Shown: positions 48,168 to 60,628 of the stretch, piece by piece
Position numbering within the stretch: the first letter of the stretch is position 1
How the letters are laid out: each line of letters begins with the position of its first letter
NCBI GenBank assembly: GCA_030077755.1
Contig: JAQJZZ010000019.1
Span: forward strand, 570,501 to 634,500
Source of the DNA: Filosporella fistucella
Lineage: Eukaryota > Ascomycota > Leotiomycetes > Helotiales
Direction: 5' to 3'
Length of the DNA: 64,000 bases
Made by a program: the position numbers and the translations under genes
The notes under the pieces: generated by a model
The model's database searches: none
The model's input: only the letters and a program-made list of their open reading frames with translations
What the model was told of the DNA's origin: nothing

Positions 48168-50564
48168 ATGGATCGAAGTCCTGATGTTGAAGTTGCGGAG
48201 GTGCCACCCGTTGGCGAACCTGGGCGGAAGAGTATCCGTCGAACACAACGCATACGCACGGCTTGTGTGAGATGTCAGAGGAGGAAAATCAAGGTGATTA
48301 TTCTTTACTTTCTCTTATGATTGAGTTTGTTTTCATTCATTAATATGTACAGAGCTGATCATTCTTCAAGTGTGATGGAGGCACGCCTGCATGTTCATCA
48401 TGTAGAAAAGCTGGCGCTGATTGTGTTGATGGTTTGAAACAGGGTGAGAGATATTCAAAGGCGTAAGCTATTCTCTCGTACTCTTGAGCTCCCCACAAGA
48501 CTGATTGTACAGATATGTTTCAAGTCTTCATGACCGGATACGATGGCTTGAAGCAATAGTCGAGCGATGCACTGAAGTCGATTTGTGCGATGGTCCGAAA
48601 ATCAACTTTGAAACCGACGGTCGAAATGATAGTCAAAATGAGAGTCCTATCAACGTACAAAATAGTCAAGTCACGTATGGAGAGAATGTTGACCCTGCCA
48701 TCTCCCAACAGCCACAGGCACCGACAATAGATGAAACAACTTCTACGAGGCCACACGAGATCGGCTGGGTCTCTGTCACTGGCGGTCAAGATGCTAGATA
48801 TGTTGGGCCTTCGAGCGGATACTCATTTGCCAAGCTAGTTCTAGCAAATATTGGTCGACGGAGTGCAAACCGTCGTCGGCTGCAACAAAATCAGCCATTG
48901 CCCCAGCTCCCGAGGGAATTTTTCGACATTCACCCAATGTCCCTACCTCCAAGCTTGGATCATGCTGTACAATTGTCAGCTGCATATTGGGAGAATGTAC
49001 ATTGCCAGTATCCTTTTCTACATGAGCCAAGTCATATCAAGCTAATGGAGAGTATGTACATGGAAGAGAATAAAAGCCCTTCAGCCACTTTCCAAGTGTT
49101 CATGGTGTTGGCAATATCCACGACTATCCTGTCACGTCGTCTCAAAGTACAACTCTCTGCAGAGGGGTATTGCGCTGCTGCTATGACACAATTGAACCAA
49201 ATCCAGTTCGAAGGATCGCTCGAAGGGCTGCAGTGTCTTCTTTTACTCCAAATATACGGAATGAATAACCCCTCTATGGGATCAAATCTATGGCATCTCA
49301 ATTATCAGTGTATTGCATCTGTGCTCGACCTTGGGCTACAGAGAGATGTCAAGTCTGGGAAGAACTTATCTTTGTTTACCCAGGAATTGCGCACTAGGAT
49401 CTTTTGGGTGGTCTATAACATTGATCGCGGCTTGGCAACGACACTGGGGCGGCCGATAGGTTTGAGAGATGAAGCTTGCGAGCTGCGAGTAAGTAAGTCC
49501 CTCCTAGACCTCGATCAGGGGCTGATTACTCGCAGCTACCCCAGGATATATCAGACGAAAATCTTTTTGTCGCAAATCCAAGGCCAAGAGAAGCCCATAG
49601 TCCTCCAACTTCAATCACAAATGCCATTCATCTCCATAAGCTTGCACAGCTGAATTCCGAAATTAAATACGTTGGAAACAGCATTTCGCACAAAACACCT
49701 GCGTACACGTATCCACAGATCCCAAATATCCTGGATTGGCAAAGGGACGTTCTTTACCGACTTCAACAGTGGGAAATTGATATTCCCAAATTCAATGACA
49801 CACAGCTGAAGTGGAGTAAAATCAGGTATCACGAGGTCATGATGCTGCTGCTTAGACCTAGTCCGGCGATCCCTAGTCCCTCTCATGATACGTTACAACT
49901 TTGCCATGAGAACGCCCTCGGGGCCATGAAGATATATGAGGAGCTCTATCGAGACGGCTTTCTTCTGTACAGCTGGCTAACCCTCCACTCGGTATTTCTT
50001 TCAGCTGTAACAATGCTCTACTGCGTCTGGGCTGTCCCCCGAATTGCAAGAGACACAAATGTGGAAAGTTTGATAGTGGATGTCAACGCTGCCACTCGAA
50101 TAATGAGTGCTCTAGGAGAGCACTGGATTGACGCAAAGAAGGGAAGAGATGTGTTGGACGAACTATCGAATGCGACTGTGAAATGGATTCTTGAATCTCG
50201 AACTTCTACACGTTCTGATGATGAACAACCACGCACGAACCAAAACACATGTCCGAGTCATTTCGATACCCGAAATTCTCCGCCGTTGCCTACGAAAGGT
50301 CCCACAGGTGGTCACCACGGAACAACCGAGATGGAAAGTCAGAGCATGGTCCCGCCATTTACATCGTCTATGGATGTTCTCTCGAGCTCAGAACCTTGGA
50401 TGTCTTTGTTCGGCATGCCGGATGAAACAAGTTTTGGCTTTGAACTTGATTCAATTATGCAGGGTGTCTTCAACGAATTCGACGCAGAATACATGCAGAA
50501 TGCGCAACTAGATAATCAGGTAGCAGATGATGCTGCATCACAGGACTTCAGGATTCTACCCTAG
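48168..50564 (+). CDS. Zn2Cys6 fungal-specific transcription factor
   Basis: Exons 48168-48293, 48371-48462, 48513-49488 and 49536-50564 give 740 residues. The binuclear cluster is C33-x2-C36-x6-C43-x6-C50-x2-C53-x6-C60, split by the first intron just before C43. A short coiled linker (YVSSLHDRIRWLEAIVE) follows for dimerisation. The fungal_trans middle-homology region covers about 230-500 (YWENVHCQYPFLHEP, FWVVYNIDRGLATTLGRPIGL). The C-terminus is Ser/Thr/acidic (DEQPR.., FNEFDAEYMQN) and may activate. The neighbours are a divergent Dabb-domain gene and a downstream co-oriented sugar-type transporter, a common local regulator-target layout; the inducer is unknown. Confidence 0.9.
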
Positions 50565-51320
50565 AGGTACATCTCCGATTCTTCCTCGTCCTTCTGGACT
50601 GCACAGTACGAAACTATGTATTGTTTTCGTACAACACGGTACAGCAAATCACTTCAAAAATATGGATTCCGGAGAAGTTTGGTCCGAATGTGGGGATCCC
50701 CAACACATCCCACTCTCCATGAATTGGGGAAGGTCAGCCGTCAAAATTGCGCCGATTGAACTCTACTGAATCGCCTTGGCAAATCAGCTCCAACCATCTC
50801 GACGATCCTGTATGACAATCGATTAAGCTTTGCCAATCCTGTCAGACCGTCGCCAAGAACAGCCACTTTTTGTGTTAGGGTACGAGAAAGCTTCGGAGCT
50901 TAACTTGCATCTGTATTACCGTCAAATGCCGTCAGATACCTGTACGCTTCGTCATCCTCCACACCAATCGCCCCATGGAGATCGAACAAAGTCCCCACAA
51001 TGGCTAGCTAGCGCGAGTCTAAGCTATGGGTACTGGGCATTAGCACCCTTGGTGGAGGCACTAAAATGTTTTCCCCCTCACTAAACCGATCCATTCATCA
51101 GCATGGAAACCATGATATGTGCCATTGAGCTGCATCTCTTAGTTGTGTGGAGTCAGTGCTACGAAGTGGAATTTGAACAGGGGGTAAGGTGGAGGACCCT
51201 CTCTATATCAAGGCCGACCCCTCAAATCACTTCCAAGAAAATTGCACTCTCTTCGTCTCCATTCTGAGTCCTTACTGTGGGAATTTTGTCATTCTTGAGA
51301 AGAGCTAAATATCCGTCAAG
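50565..51320. promoter_or_regulatory. Upstream region of MFS transporter
   Basis: 756 bp between the regulator and the transporter, without a gene. A CGG-N11-CCG pair occurs at 50671-50687, the spacing used by Gal4-type factors; it may be chance. Confidence 0.35.
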
Positions 51321-53195
51321 ATGGGACAACCAGTGGGACCGGGCATGTTCAAAGCCGCGTTGGCAGATACGCCTCGCGAAGCTTTCAATTGGAGATTAGT
51401 CTTCAGTGTTATTTGCTTCGGACTCATGGTAAGCTTTGGACTCTATTTGGCTATTTAAGACATAGCTGATTGCTTCAGGGTGCCGCACGAGGACTTGATG
51501 AAGGTCTCATTGGAACAACGGTCACTCAGAAGAGCTTCATTTCTGGTTTGTGCACTCGAATCCGGTCATTTTCGTTATATCTGACAATCTTCAGAATACA
51601 GTCTGGTACAGTCACCTACAATGAACAAGACCCAGCTAGCTTCTAAAATTGGTAACATAACCGCAATGGTACAAATTGGAAGTGTTGGAGGTGCCTTGAT
51701 TGCATTCATCGCTTGCGACAAAATTGGTATGTTTCCATATCGAGCAGCCCTTCTAAAATTCTGCTGACATATATGAAGGTCGAATCTGGGCAACTCGTCA
51801 ATTGTGTCTTGTTTGGATTGTCGGAGTCATCATCTACATCACTTCTGCTGGGAACTATGGTCAAGTGCTCGCTGGGAGATTCATCATGGGGCTCGGTATC
51901 GGTCAAACCACGGTCGTTGCTCCAGCATATCTAGCAGAAGCAGCACCACGCAGCATTCGCGGACTTTGCATTTGCATCTTCAGTGGTTCGGTATACTTGG
52001 GTATCATGTTGGGCTATTTTGCGAATTGGGGAACATCTCTGCACATTTCTAACAAAACATCATTTCAGTGGATTGACGCTACGATACTGCATATCATCTT
52101 CGCGGGACTTATCTTCATCATGAGTTTCTTTGCTTTGGAATCACCTCGTTGGCTAGCAAAAGTTGGGAGAAACGAACAGGCTGCTGCAAATATGTCAAAA
52201 CTTCGAAAACTTCCTGCTGATCACCCTTATGTTCGAGCTGAATTGATCGATATCAATGACCAACTAGAGAGAGAGCGTGAGGCTACTCTCGGTTCTGGAT
52301 TTCTTGGTCCTTTCAAGGAATTGTTCCTGCTGCCTGCGAACAGGTATCGAATTTTGCTTGGTCTTGCATGCCAACTTCTTGGACGTAAATTTTCTTCCCT
52401 GCAATGTGTCGTCCGTTCTCACTGACACTGATAGAATGGTCTGGTGCGCAATCAATCACAATCTATGCCCCCGAATTTTTCGCCATCCTGGGCACAACCG
52501 GATCTTCAGAAAAGCTCTTCGCCACCGCGATCTTTGGTGTCGTCAAATTTGTATCAGCCCTCATCTGTGCTTTCTTCCTCGTCGATTTCATTGGGAGGAA
52601 ACGATCTCTGTCGACCGGAATTATCATCCAATTTATCTCGATGCTATATATTGCCATATATCTTACAGCTGTCCCAACGATCACAAGCGGGGAAGTGCAG
52701 TCATCAGCAGCTAAACATGCTGGAACAGGAGCAATTGTTTTCATCTACTTCTCTGGAGTCGGCTGGGCTCTTGGCTGGAACTCTATCCAATACCTCATCG
52801 GAGCAGAAATCTTTCCTCTACGCGTACGATCAATCGGTCAATCAATGATCATGTGTTTCCACTTTGTCAATCAATACGGTAACTCCAAAGCCGTTCCTCT
52901 CATGCTTATCGACGGTTCCCCAGGTCTTTCTCCCAAAGGAACTTTCTGGCTATTCTCAGCAGTCACTCTCCTTGGTCTCGGTTTCGTCTGGTTCTTCCTG
53001 CCGGAGACTGCAGGCAAGAGTTTAGAAGGTATCGATGAGATTTTCAACTTGCCGTGGCATGTTATTGGAAGGAAGGGACAGCAGTTGACTGCGGGGATTG
53101 GGAGTGTGTCTGAGGCGATGGCGATGGGTGATAGGGAGAAAGTGGCTGAGATTGAGAGAGAGGAAATGGTTGAGGATGCTGAGAAGAAGGGTTAG
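51321..53195 (+). CDS. MFS sugar-type transporter
   Basis: Exons 51321-51428, 51479-51545, 51595-51726, 51779-52384 and 52435-53195 give 557 residues. Sugar-porter signatures: CDKIGRIW in the loop after TM2, GRFIMGLGIGQ followed by APAYLAEAAPRSIRG, the mid-loop ESPRWLAKVGR, QWSGAQSITIYAPEFF in TM7, DFIGRKR between TM8 and TM9, and PETAGKSLEGIDEIF after TM12. Twelve helices fit. The nearest family style is the fungal sugar/quinate porter group; the substrate cannot be deduced. It starts 756 bp after the Zn2Cys6 gene on the same strand and may be its target. The C-terminal tail is charged and cytosolic. Confidence 0.92.
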
Positions 53196-55642
53196 ATCAC
53201 TTTGAGAGGGGTTAGAAATTTGGTCTTGATGGGTTTATGTAGCTATAAAAGAAAGATACAAATTACACACTGCTCTCACACCAAAATTTGGTCATTGTTC
53301 ACGAACCTACCTCAACGGTGCGTCCTGCCCGTGAAGTGCTGATGCTCAGTCATACCCACAAAAACCCACAAGTCGAATATTCCCCCATCCTCAGACATAT
53401 ATCTAAATAACCCGTCCAGACACCAGGCCATAAGGATCGCCATATGCAAATGTGGCGTAGTGGTCTGTTGACAAGACGATCAAGTCAACGTTAAAATAAA
53501 ATCACCCGGCTTCAAAATCCTCATCGGAGGGTTTCTAAGGTCTCCCCGTTCGGAGGGGGGCTGGAGTTTTGCCGATTTGTGATGAGCAATTTTTTTTCTT
53601 TTTTTCTTGGGCTTTTTTGGGGGATGTTTTCAAGGGAGGATTGGAGATATCTTTTTGGGATGTTTCTTGGGATAATTTTGGGGATATTTTTTGGGAAGAA
53701 TTTTGGTAACTATTTGAATAAGATTCATATCTCTTTTTGGGTTTCTGAAGGAATTATATTCGAGATAAATATTAAAATTGTCAATTGGAGCCCCACGTAT
53801 ACTGACTGTATAACTCTTGTGGCCGTTAGACGCCTGGAGTAGTGGGTGGAATTGACGCGATGCGGGCGCCAAGGAAACGCGCTCTCTTCTGCAGCCTTGA
53901 AGCTGTTTTTCTTTGCAACCATTATCAATATCCTTCTCCATTTGGTATCGCATGGAGTCACTCTGCGATGTCATCTCTTTGTGTCATGTTGAGCATACAG
54001 AAATTAATTCAACGGTACAATGTTCCCTGGCCTTGACACACCTTCACAGGGCGAAATGAACCTTCGTGATCGGAAAGATCGTCAATTTTTCTTACACATG
54101 TACTACTCGCAAACGCTCCTTCAATCATGGTATCATCTTGCAGGCCATTGCTAATCCAGAGGGCAATGTTATAGAAAGTAAATATGGAGCTGCCTTCGAC
54201 GACAACCGAATGTGCTCCCGACATAAAACTGCTGCCGATGCCACGACGGTCGAGGTGATCAACAACTCTCCATCAGGGCCGAAGGAGAGCAGGGCAAGGC
54301 TTCGATGAGAAAATGAGCTGTTTAGCATTTTGTGCCGATTGAATAGACCATCATTGATGAGATGGTAGTGCATCGTGGGCCACTTCAAAGAGCCAACGCA
54401 TACCTGCAGAACACAAATACAAGACACGGAGGGGACCGAGTACCGCCACGGAAGCAGATATGGAATCGGGAAGCTCTCAGCCGAAATCATTCGTGACTGT
54501 GACCAATACTTTTCTGAGAGCGGAATTCACGCGGGCCATCGAAAGATATAACACAGTTGAGAAGGGTAGTGATGCTGCTCATACGTAGTACACAATTGCG
54601 GGCCTGTTCAAAGGTCACTACACGCTCGAGTCGCAGAGAGCTCCAAGTGTATGCTGGTTGCTACCAAGTCACATCCCATTGCAAGTGGTAATGAGACCAC
54701 CCTAACCTGTCATGGCACATGACCTTCACGCCTCAGAGAATGGTCTATTTTCGATACTCAAACATACAGAATGAGAACAAAGTGGAGAGAAGAAGTCCAG
54801 ATTTAGACTTGAGAAGGGAGACGGCATATAAGTGCCTCGTCCAGTATATTGGATATGTGCCTTCACATGAGATGGGGGCTTCAAACCCGAGGTAGCGGCG
54901 ACAATGCACTATCAACGCCATGCTGAATAGTGGCTGTGCGGAGGATTTCTCACGGGATGGGCGTGGGACAATTGATAGGTAGGTGATGGAAGAAGCATTG
55001 TTGATTGGCTCCAATATCGAATAACACGGCTTACTTTACCAAAACCTGGTATGGAAAGACTTGTCATGTGCTTCTCCTCGCCATCAGTACCGAATCCCAC
55101 GAACACAGGTCCGGGCCACTTCCCCTCCCGACGCCATGCACAAAAGGTCGGTGAGGTGCAACACGACCAGCCACATCCAAAATATAACCCTGGAGGTTAT
55201 GCACATGATATGTTAGGGATATCTGATTCGTTCGAATTGTAGCCTTGTAGAAAGGCTGAAGATTTCACTTTCCCCACACAAGGCTGACGGCAAAAAGTGG
55301 CGTGACATTCTAACAACATGACGCTGAAAGAGCTCGAGTTCTTCTTTGCCACCCCCATATTGACTTGAAAGTACGGTGTGACCCGAGACCTGAACATCCG
55401 AAAGGCAAGTCGATTCAAAATTAACAGCTGACATTTCGTACGACAAACAAATCTTTTTCTTGGTTGCCACAGCCTTGCCCAGCAACAAGCCCTGTGTGTA
55501 ACATCATTCCTACACGAACGGTGCTACTCTCTTCCTTCATGTACCTTTGACAAGCAAATAAATACCTGAACAGCTCCCTTTATACTTGACTTATCACCCA
55601 AACCTCTTTCAATTGTTTCCATACAGATTACAATCAAACATC
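53196..55642. other. Long intergenic region before CCG-9 gene
   Basis: About 2.4 kb without a supportable gene. It contains a T/G-run repeat block at 53586-53720. Minus-strand frames at 54009-54224 and 54125-54490 have some protein-like composition but overlap each other and could not be assembled. A TTTATACT TATA-like motif near 55579 precedes the CCG-9 start. Confidence 0.4.
53586..53720. repeat. Degenerate T-run/GGGA repeat
   Basis: Alternating runs of T (4-7) and GGGA/GGGG with a loose unit like TTTTTGGGAT(G)T recur across about 130 bp. The open frame through it is low-complexity Phe/Gly/Leu and is not believed to be coding. The strong strand asymmetry (G+T on the plus strand) is unusual for the window. 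Confidence 0.6.
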
Positions 55643-58255
55643 ATGATCGAGAATAAACCACTACATCTGCTTGATGGCACTCATAGCCATAGCCCTGGCA
55701 ATGGAAGTATCACACCGCCGTCCAGAGTACCAACACCTCTTCGACAGACACCAAAGAGTTTAAGGCCATATGTTTATGCCCTCATGGCATTCAAACATGG
55801 TCAAAACTTCACATCAAAGCAATCTGCTCATCGCTCTCGGCGTATGAGCCAGCTTGCTGAAAAAGAAGGAACCTTCGCACCTGCACTCACGGCAAGTAGA
55901 CTTGACTTATATTTGGTGTCACGAGGCTTATATAGGTAGACGCTCTATGCTGGTATTTCAGCCGCATTCAGCGACATGCATACCGCTGTCGTAGCAATTG
56001 CCATCCACGACAGTACCTACCTCCTCGACTTTTCCGTCAAGACGATTGATACAAATGGCACGGTCAAACCTGGAGAAGATCGTATCGCGGATTATGTATT
56101 CAAGGAATTGGAAGATTACGAACACAAGAACCTTTGCAAGTTCATCGGAGCTGGATTGCCAAATGATCTACTTAAGAAAGCCCCAAGGCTTTGCTCGAGA
56201 TTATGGCTAGATCTGGATATCGTCCCCATTTCAATCATGCCTGAAAAGGAGGCTGAAGAGGATGTTGAGAAGGAGCGTAGTTTTTGGTCCGCTAAAAACG
56301 TTGATGAGCAGGCAGATTCAATGGCGAGAAAGTGTATTATGTGAGTCGCGACCAGAGCATAAACCACGGTCGGTAGTTGACATCGCGATAGGCATTTTGG
56401 TCCAAGTCTTGCCCCATTATTGCAAGTCGGTTACAGAGGTATTGTTGATGTCGATTCTGGAGAGCGAGCACGTATTCTCACAGCAGAGGATTTCCGAGAA
56501 ACCTGTGCCCCAGAAACTTGGGATGCGATGATGCATTTCGTTCTTGAATTGAAGAAGCATGGAACTAAGATTGCGTTCTTCAGTTCTACACCTCAAGGAG
56601 GTGGCGTTGCATTGATGAGACATGCCCTAGTTCGGTTAGCTAGGGTGCTGAAGGTTGATTTGACTTGGTAAGTTGACAAATGTAGTGGTTGGAAAAATAT
56701 TAATTTTGTAGGTACGTTCCAAAACCAAAGCCTGGAGTATTCCGAATCACCAAGACTGTACACAATATTCTTCAAGGAGTTGCAGAACCAGATGTTCGCA
56801 TCTCAACGGAGGAGAAGCAGACCTTGACTGATTGGATTACTGATAATGCCAAAAGATACTGGCTGTCACCAGGTGGCCCTTTACGACCAGCCTCGGAAGG
56901 TGGGGCAGACGTTATCATGGTATGTGAAATATGAAGTTCTCGAGATATTGACTTACGATGTTAGATTGATGATCCACAAATGCCTGGCTTAATTCCATTA
57001 ATCAAAGCTATCACTCCTCATCGGCCGGTCCTCTATCGAAGTCATATCCAAATCCGAAGTGACTTGGCGATGATCGAAGGCTCGCCACAGAATGATATCT
57101 GGCAATTTCTATGGTCAAATATTAAACTTGCAGATATGTTCATTTCTCATCCAATTCCATCGTTTGTTCCCAGCAATGTCCCGACGTCGAAAGTGGCTTA
57201 CTTGCCTGCGACAACTGATTGGTAAGTGGCAGAAATATTGACTTATCGCATTGAATTCTGCTGACTTTCACAGGTTCGATGGTCTGAACAAGAATATGAC
57301 CGATTGGGATATGGGCTATTATGGACATCTCTACAATGAGCAATGCCATTCTATCAGAATGTACGTTAAATTTCATGCCAAAATATTTGAGATTTACTAA
57401 TGTTTCATATTACAGGACACAACTCAAGTATCCATTCAGTACGTAGCACATGTCTTATTTGCTCAACAAAATACTAACAACCAACAGAGAAATACATCAT
57501 TCAAGTAGCACGTTTCGATCCCGCCAAAGGCATCCCAACTGTTATTGAGAGTTATGCTGAATTCCGACGCCTCCTTGCCAAACATCATCCCCAGATCGAA
57601 GCCCCTCAATTGGTCATGTAAGTCATTCCCACGCGCTGTAAATACAATCTCTAATACTCTCAGTTGCGGCAACGGCTCCATTGACGACCCAGATGGAACA
57701 ATTGTCCTCGATCAAACCCTTTCTCAACTCGAACTTCGCTTCCCTCATCTCATGTCATCCATTTCAGTCATGCGTCTCGCACCCAATGACCAACTTCTCA
57801 ACACTCTCCTTCAAGCCTCGCACACTGTCCTCCAGCTCTCGACTCGGGAAGGTTTCGAAGTCAAGGTATCTGAAGCCATTCACAAAGGCAAACCTGTTAT
57901 CGCTACCAATTGCGGTGGTATCCCCCTGCAAGTCCAACATGGCAAGAACGGATTCTTAGTTGAACCTGGTGATTGGCATGCAGTTGCTAAGCATCTGCTG
58001 GAGCTATGGACCGACGAGGCCTTATACAAACGCATGAGCGACTACGCGAAGGTCAGCGTCAGTGATGAAGTCGGCACTGTCGGTAATGGCCTTGCTTGGT
58101 TCTACCTAGCTAACAGATGGGCAAATGAGGGCGGCATCATTCCCAAGGGTGCTTGGGTCAACGATCTTGCGAGAGAGGAGGCGGGAGTACCTTACACGAA
58201 TGGCGAGAACAAGTTGCCGAGGGATTTCTGCATTGGTAGAGTGTACAAGAACTGA
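55643..58255 (+). CDS. ccg-9: Trehalose synthase / GT4 trehalose phosphorylase, CCG-9 type
   Basis: Nine exons: 55643-55891, 55940-56340, 56392-56667, 56712-56919, 56965-57221, 57274-57360, 57416-57438, 57488-57617 and 57664-58255. They give 740 residues, the normal length. The sequence runs LYAGISAAFSDMHTAVVAIAIHDSTY in the N-terminal lobe, then ELKKHGTKIAFFSSTPQGGG, IDDPQMPGLIPLIK, and VARFDPAKGIPTVIESY at the GT4 donor lobe. The E-x7-E pair is E606/E614 (EGFEVKVSE), followed by NCGGIPLQV. It is related to Neurospora clock-controlled gene 9, the retaining enzyme linking trehalose and glucose-1-phosphate, with roles in stress and conidiation. Intron 1 uses a GC donor (GCAAGT). Exon 7 is only 23 nt. 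Confidence 0.93.
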
Positions 58256-60628
58256 ACTGCATTTCGTTTGTCAGGCATTTACCCTCTGATCTGGTTCAAC
58301 ATGCATATGGGTTTCTTTGTTATTCTTGGGGGAAAATCGGTTGGGAATCGGGGTTCTTTCAAAACATGCGGGAAGACAAAAGGCGTTATGGCTTCGTTTT
58401 CTTTGCTGGTGTTTGTAGATAAATATTTGGTCTATGATACCTGGAATTTAATTATGGAATATGTTGCATTACACCGCACTGTGTAGATATTGGTCACGAC
58501 TGGCCCTGTTGCTTGACAAAGTGCTCCAATAACAGTGACGCTCCGCTGGTCCTCCGGGGGCCACTGCCGTGGAGGCCGGGAAGTATACGTGGGATATACT
58601 CTCAAAGTTGCTAGTCAAGTAAATCTATGGTAGCTTCTCGGCCTCCACGGCAGTGGCCCCCGGAGGGCCAGCGGAGCGTCGACAATTAAAGCTGGACTAC
58701 TTCATTGCATGCAGTGGAGGACTTGTATATGCATATTTCTGAGAATTTATTCCAGCTAAAGCTGGAACCAGTCAATCAGCACACAAAAGCTTTGTCCACT
58801 GTCCTAGGTCAACGTTCTCTCAATCTAAAATGCCCAACAAGCTGAGTTGGGCCACTGCTTTCCTGAGCTCTTCCGTATGCGTCGAGAACAGAACAGCTTC
58901 AGGGCGTGAAAGGGCAAAGGGCCAAAGTGAGGCTGATGAGTGTTGGGGATACAAACTCAATTCGAGGCGATGAACATAGTGGCTAGAAATGGTTAGCGCA
59001 CAAGTCACATGGTCATGCCTCAATCACGCCCCGTCGCAATCTCTTCCATTCTTCCTCTTTCATCAGTTCGAACAATCCTATGGGAGTCATCATCCTAATC
59101 AAGAACATTAATCAAATGGCCTTGCAAATTCATCTGCAAGCGAATTACTGAATTGCTCACCGCATATACTTGACTTTTACTTCTTCCTCACTTTTCAAGC
59201 CCTGTTGCAATGATTGGACAGCAGTCCTCAATACCCTAGCTGTGTTTGCCGCACAAGTGTGTGAGCTGATCACGCCCAGCGTCTATCAATCCTTATGTTC
59301 TCTATCAATGCATATAGTTCATTCTTTTTTCATCCCTCTATGTCAATAACAGCCGAGATCCTCCTTCTTCAGCATGTTCCTTCGATGTCGAAAACGTTGG
59401 TGCTCTAAAAATGAGGGGTTTGATAGGTTCCTGGCGCTTAGAAGTATATGCGACAGCCTCACGGATGAGTAGGGCTACAGTCCTCATTGGATGTGATAAA
59501 GGGCAACCTTTTTTGATACTTTCAGTGTGCCTCAAAGGGCAAGCATCCTAGATGCTGATCGAGATACTAAAGTCGTGATCTTCGCACTAGAGATTTTCTT
59601 CTGTCATGAGCTTCGACATTTTCGACATCTTCGCCAATATCAACACTCTGGAACGACTTGGATCTCTCCCTCCGCCCAACTTCGACCTCGATTCTTCCTC
59701 AATCCTTTCCTCTTCTTCGCCTGGATACCTTCATTTCGCCATTATCTATCCGGAAGTGACTGCAGCAGTGCTGTCGGTCGGCCTGGATAATCGTCAAAAC
59801 CCCCACCACGGAGCAATCCCCTCTTCGACTACCCCTCTACGTCCAAAGTCTCGGAAATCACCAAACGTCCCAATCTAGGCCTGCCACTTGGATAACAACC
59901 GCTCAGGCCATTCATAACCTAACTTCTAGATACCGGTCCTACACTCCAATATCCCAGCTCAGGATTGGCAACATCACAAACCCTTCGACATCAAAACGCC
60001 TTTTGGATTCGACAATCCTCCGTCGAGTATCTCGCTTCCTCAACGATCAGCACAGAATGGACGGCCAGCGTCCATATGCCCACGCTCGATCTCCTGCCAA
60101 TGACTGCTGTCCTTTATGCAGCAACCCTACTCGGTACGTTTCATCCATTTCAATTTTTGTTTGCCTCCTGTGTGGCAATACTAATTTCGAACTCAACCAG
60201 TAACCACAGAATAGGGTATTAGACATCAGACAGCGAGATCAAGCAATGGTAACAGGTTCAACCTCTCACCAGAGCCCGATACTGACACGTTCATTTTTTT
60301 CTTTTCATTTGCATACCCTGGCTCCATGCCTTCCACATTTGCTTCCCAGATCCGTCAATCTCCTTCCCGGATACCACTAAATGACTTGTTTTTCCTTGGC
60401 TCAAGGATCTTGCTATACCTTTCCTGCCAGTGAACTAATATTTAGAGAAAGCAAAGGTAGGTCTAATATCCTGACGAATAATTTGCTTACCGATAGCAGG
60501 CACCTGTTGCCTTGCTCCTCGCTGTCTGATGTCTCATACCCTCGATCTACGACGTGCTGGATTCACTTTCTAGATCCCCCAATCACCCTACGACAACAAC
60601 ATTCATAAACATTGGTGGAGATGTGAAC
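58256..60628. other. Intergenic with GC-rich inverted element and possible small exons
   Basis: It contains the GC-rich inverted repeat at 58537-58680. Between 59606 and 60222 all three plus frames are unusually open. One reading ends CCPLCSNPTR, spliced at a GTACGT donor (60134) to a stop at about 60220. These may be 5' exons or leader of the C2H2 gene that follows, or a separate small gene; I could not settle a model. Confidence 0.35.
58537..58680. mobile_element. GC-rich inverted-repeat element (MITE-like)
   Basis: Left arm 58537-58583 and right arm 58634-58680 are 47-bp reverse complements with two mismatches, separated by a 50-bp AT-rich spacer. Each arm begins GACGCTCCGCTGG and ends in GGCCG(A/G)GAAG. 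There is no coding capacity, and no clear target-site duplication was found. A third copy of the arm lies at 61844-61890. The size and structure fit a small non-autonomous element or a long terminator-like hairpin; mobility is inferred only from the separate copy. Confidence 0.6.

Noticed and set aside
53579..53842. 87-codon frame rich in Phe, Gly and Leu that looks like a membrane peptide
   Set aside because: It is the translation of a T-run/GGGA low-complexity block; no leader, homology or flanking exons support it.
54009..54490. Overlapping minus-strand frames with protein-like composition
   Set aside because: Two frames overlap in the same strand and neither could be joined to upstream or downstream exons; too little to call a gene or a relic.
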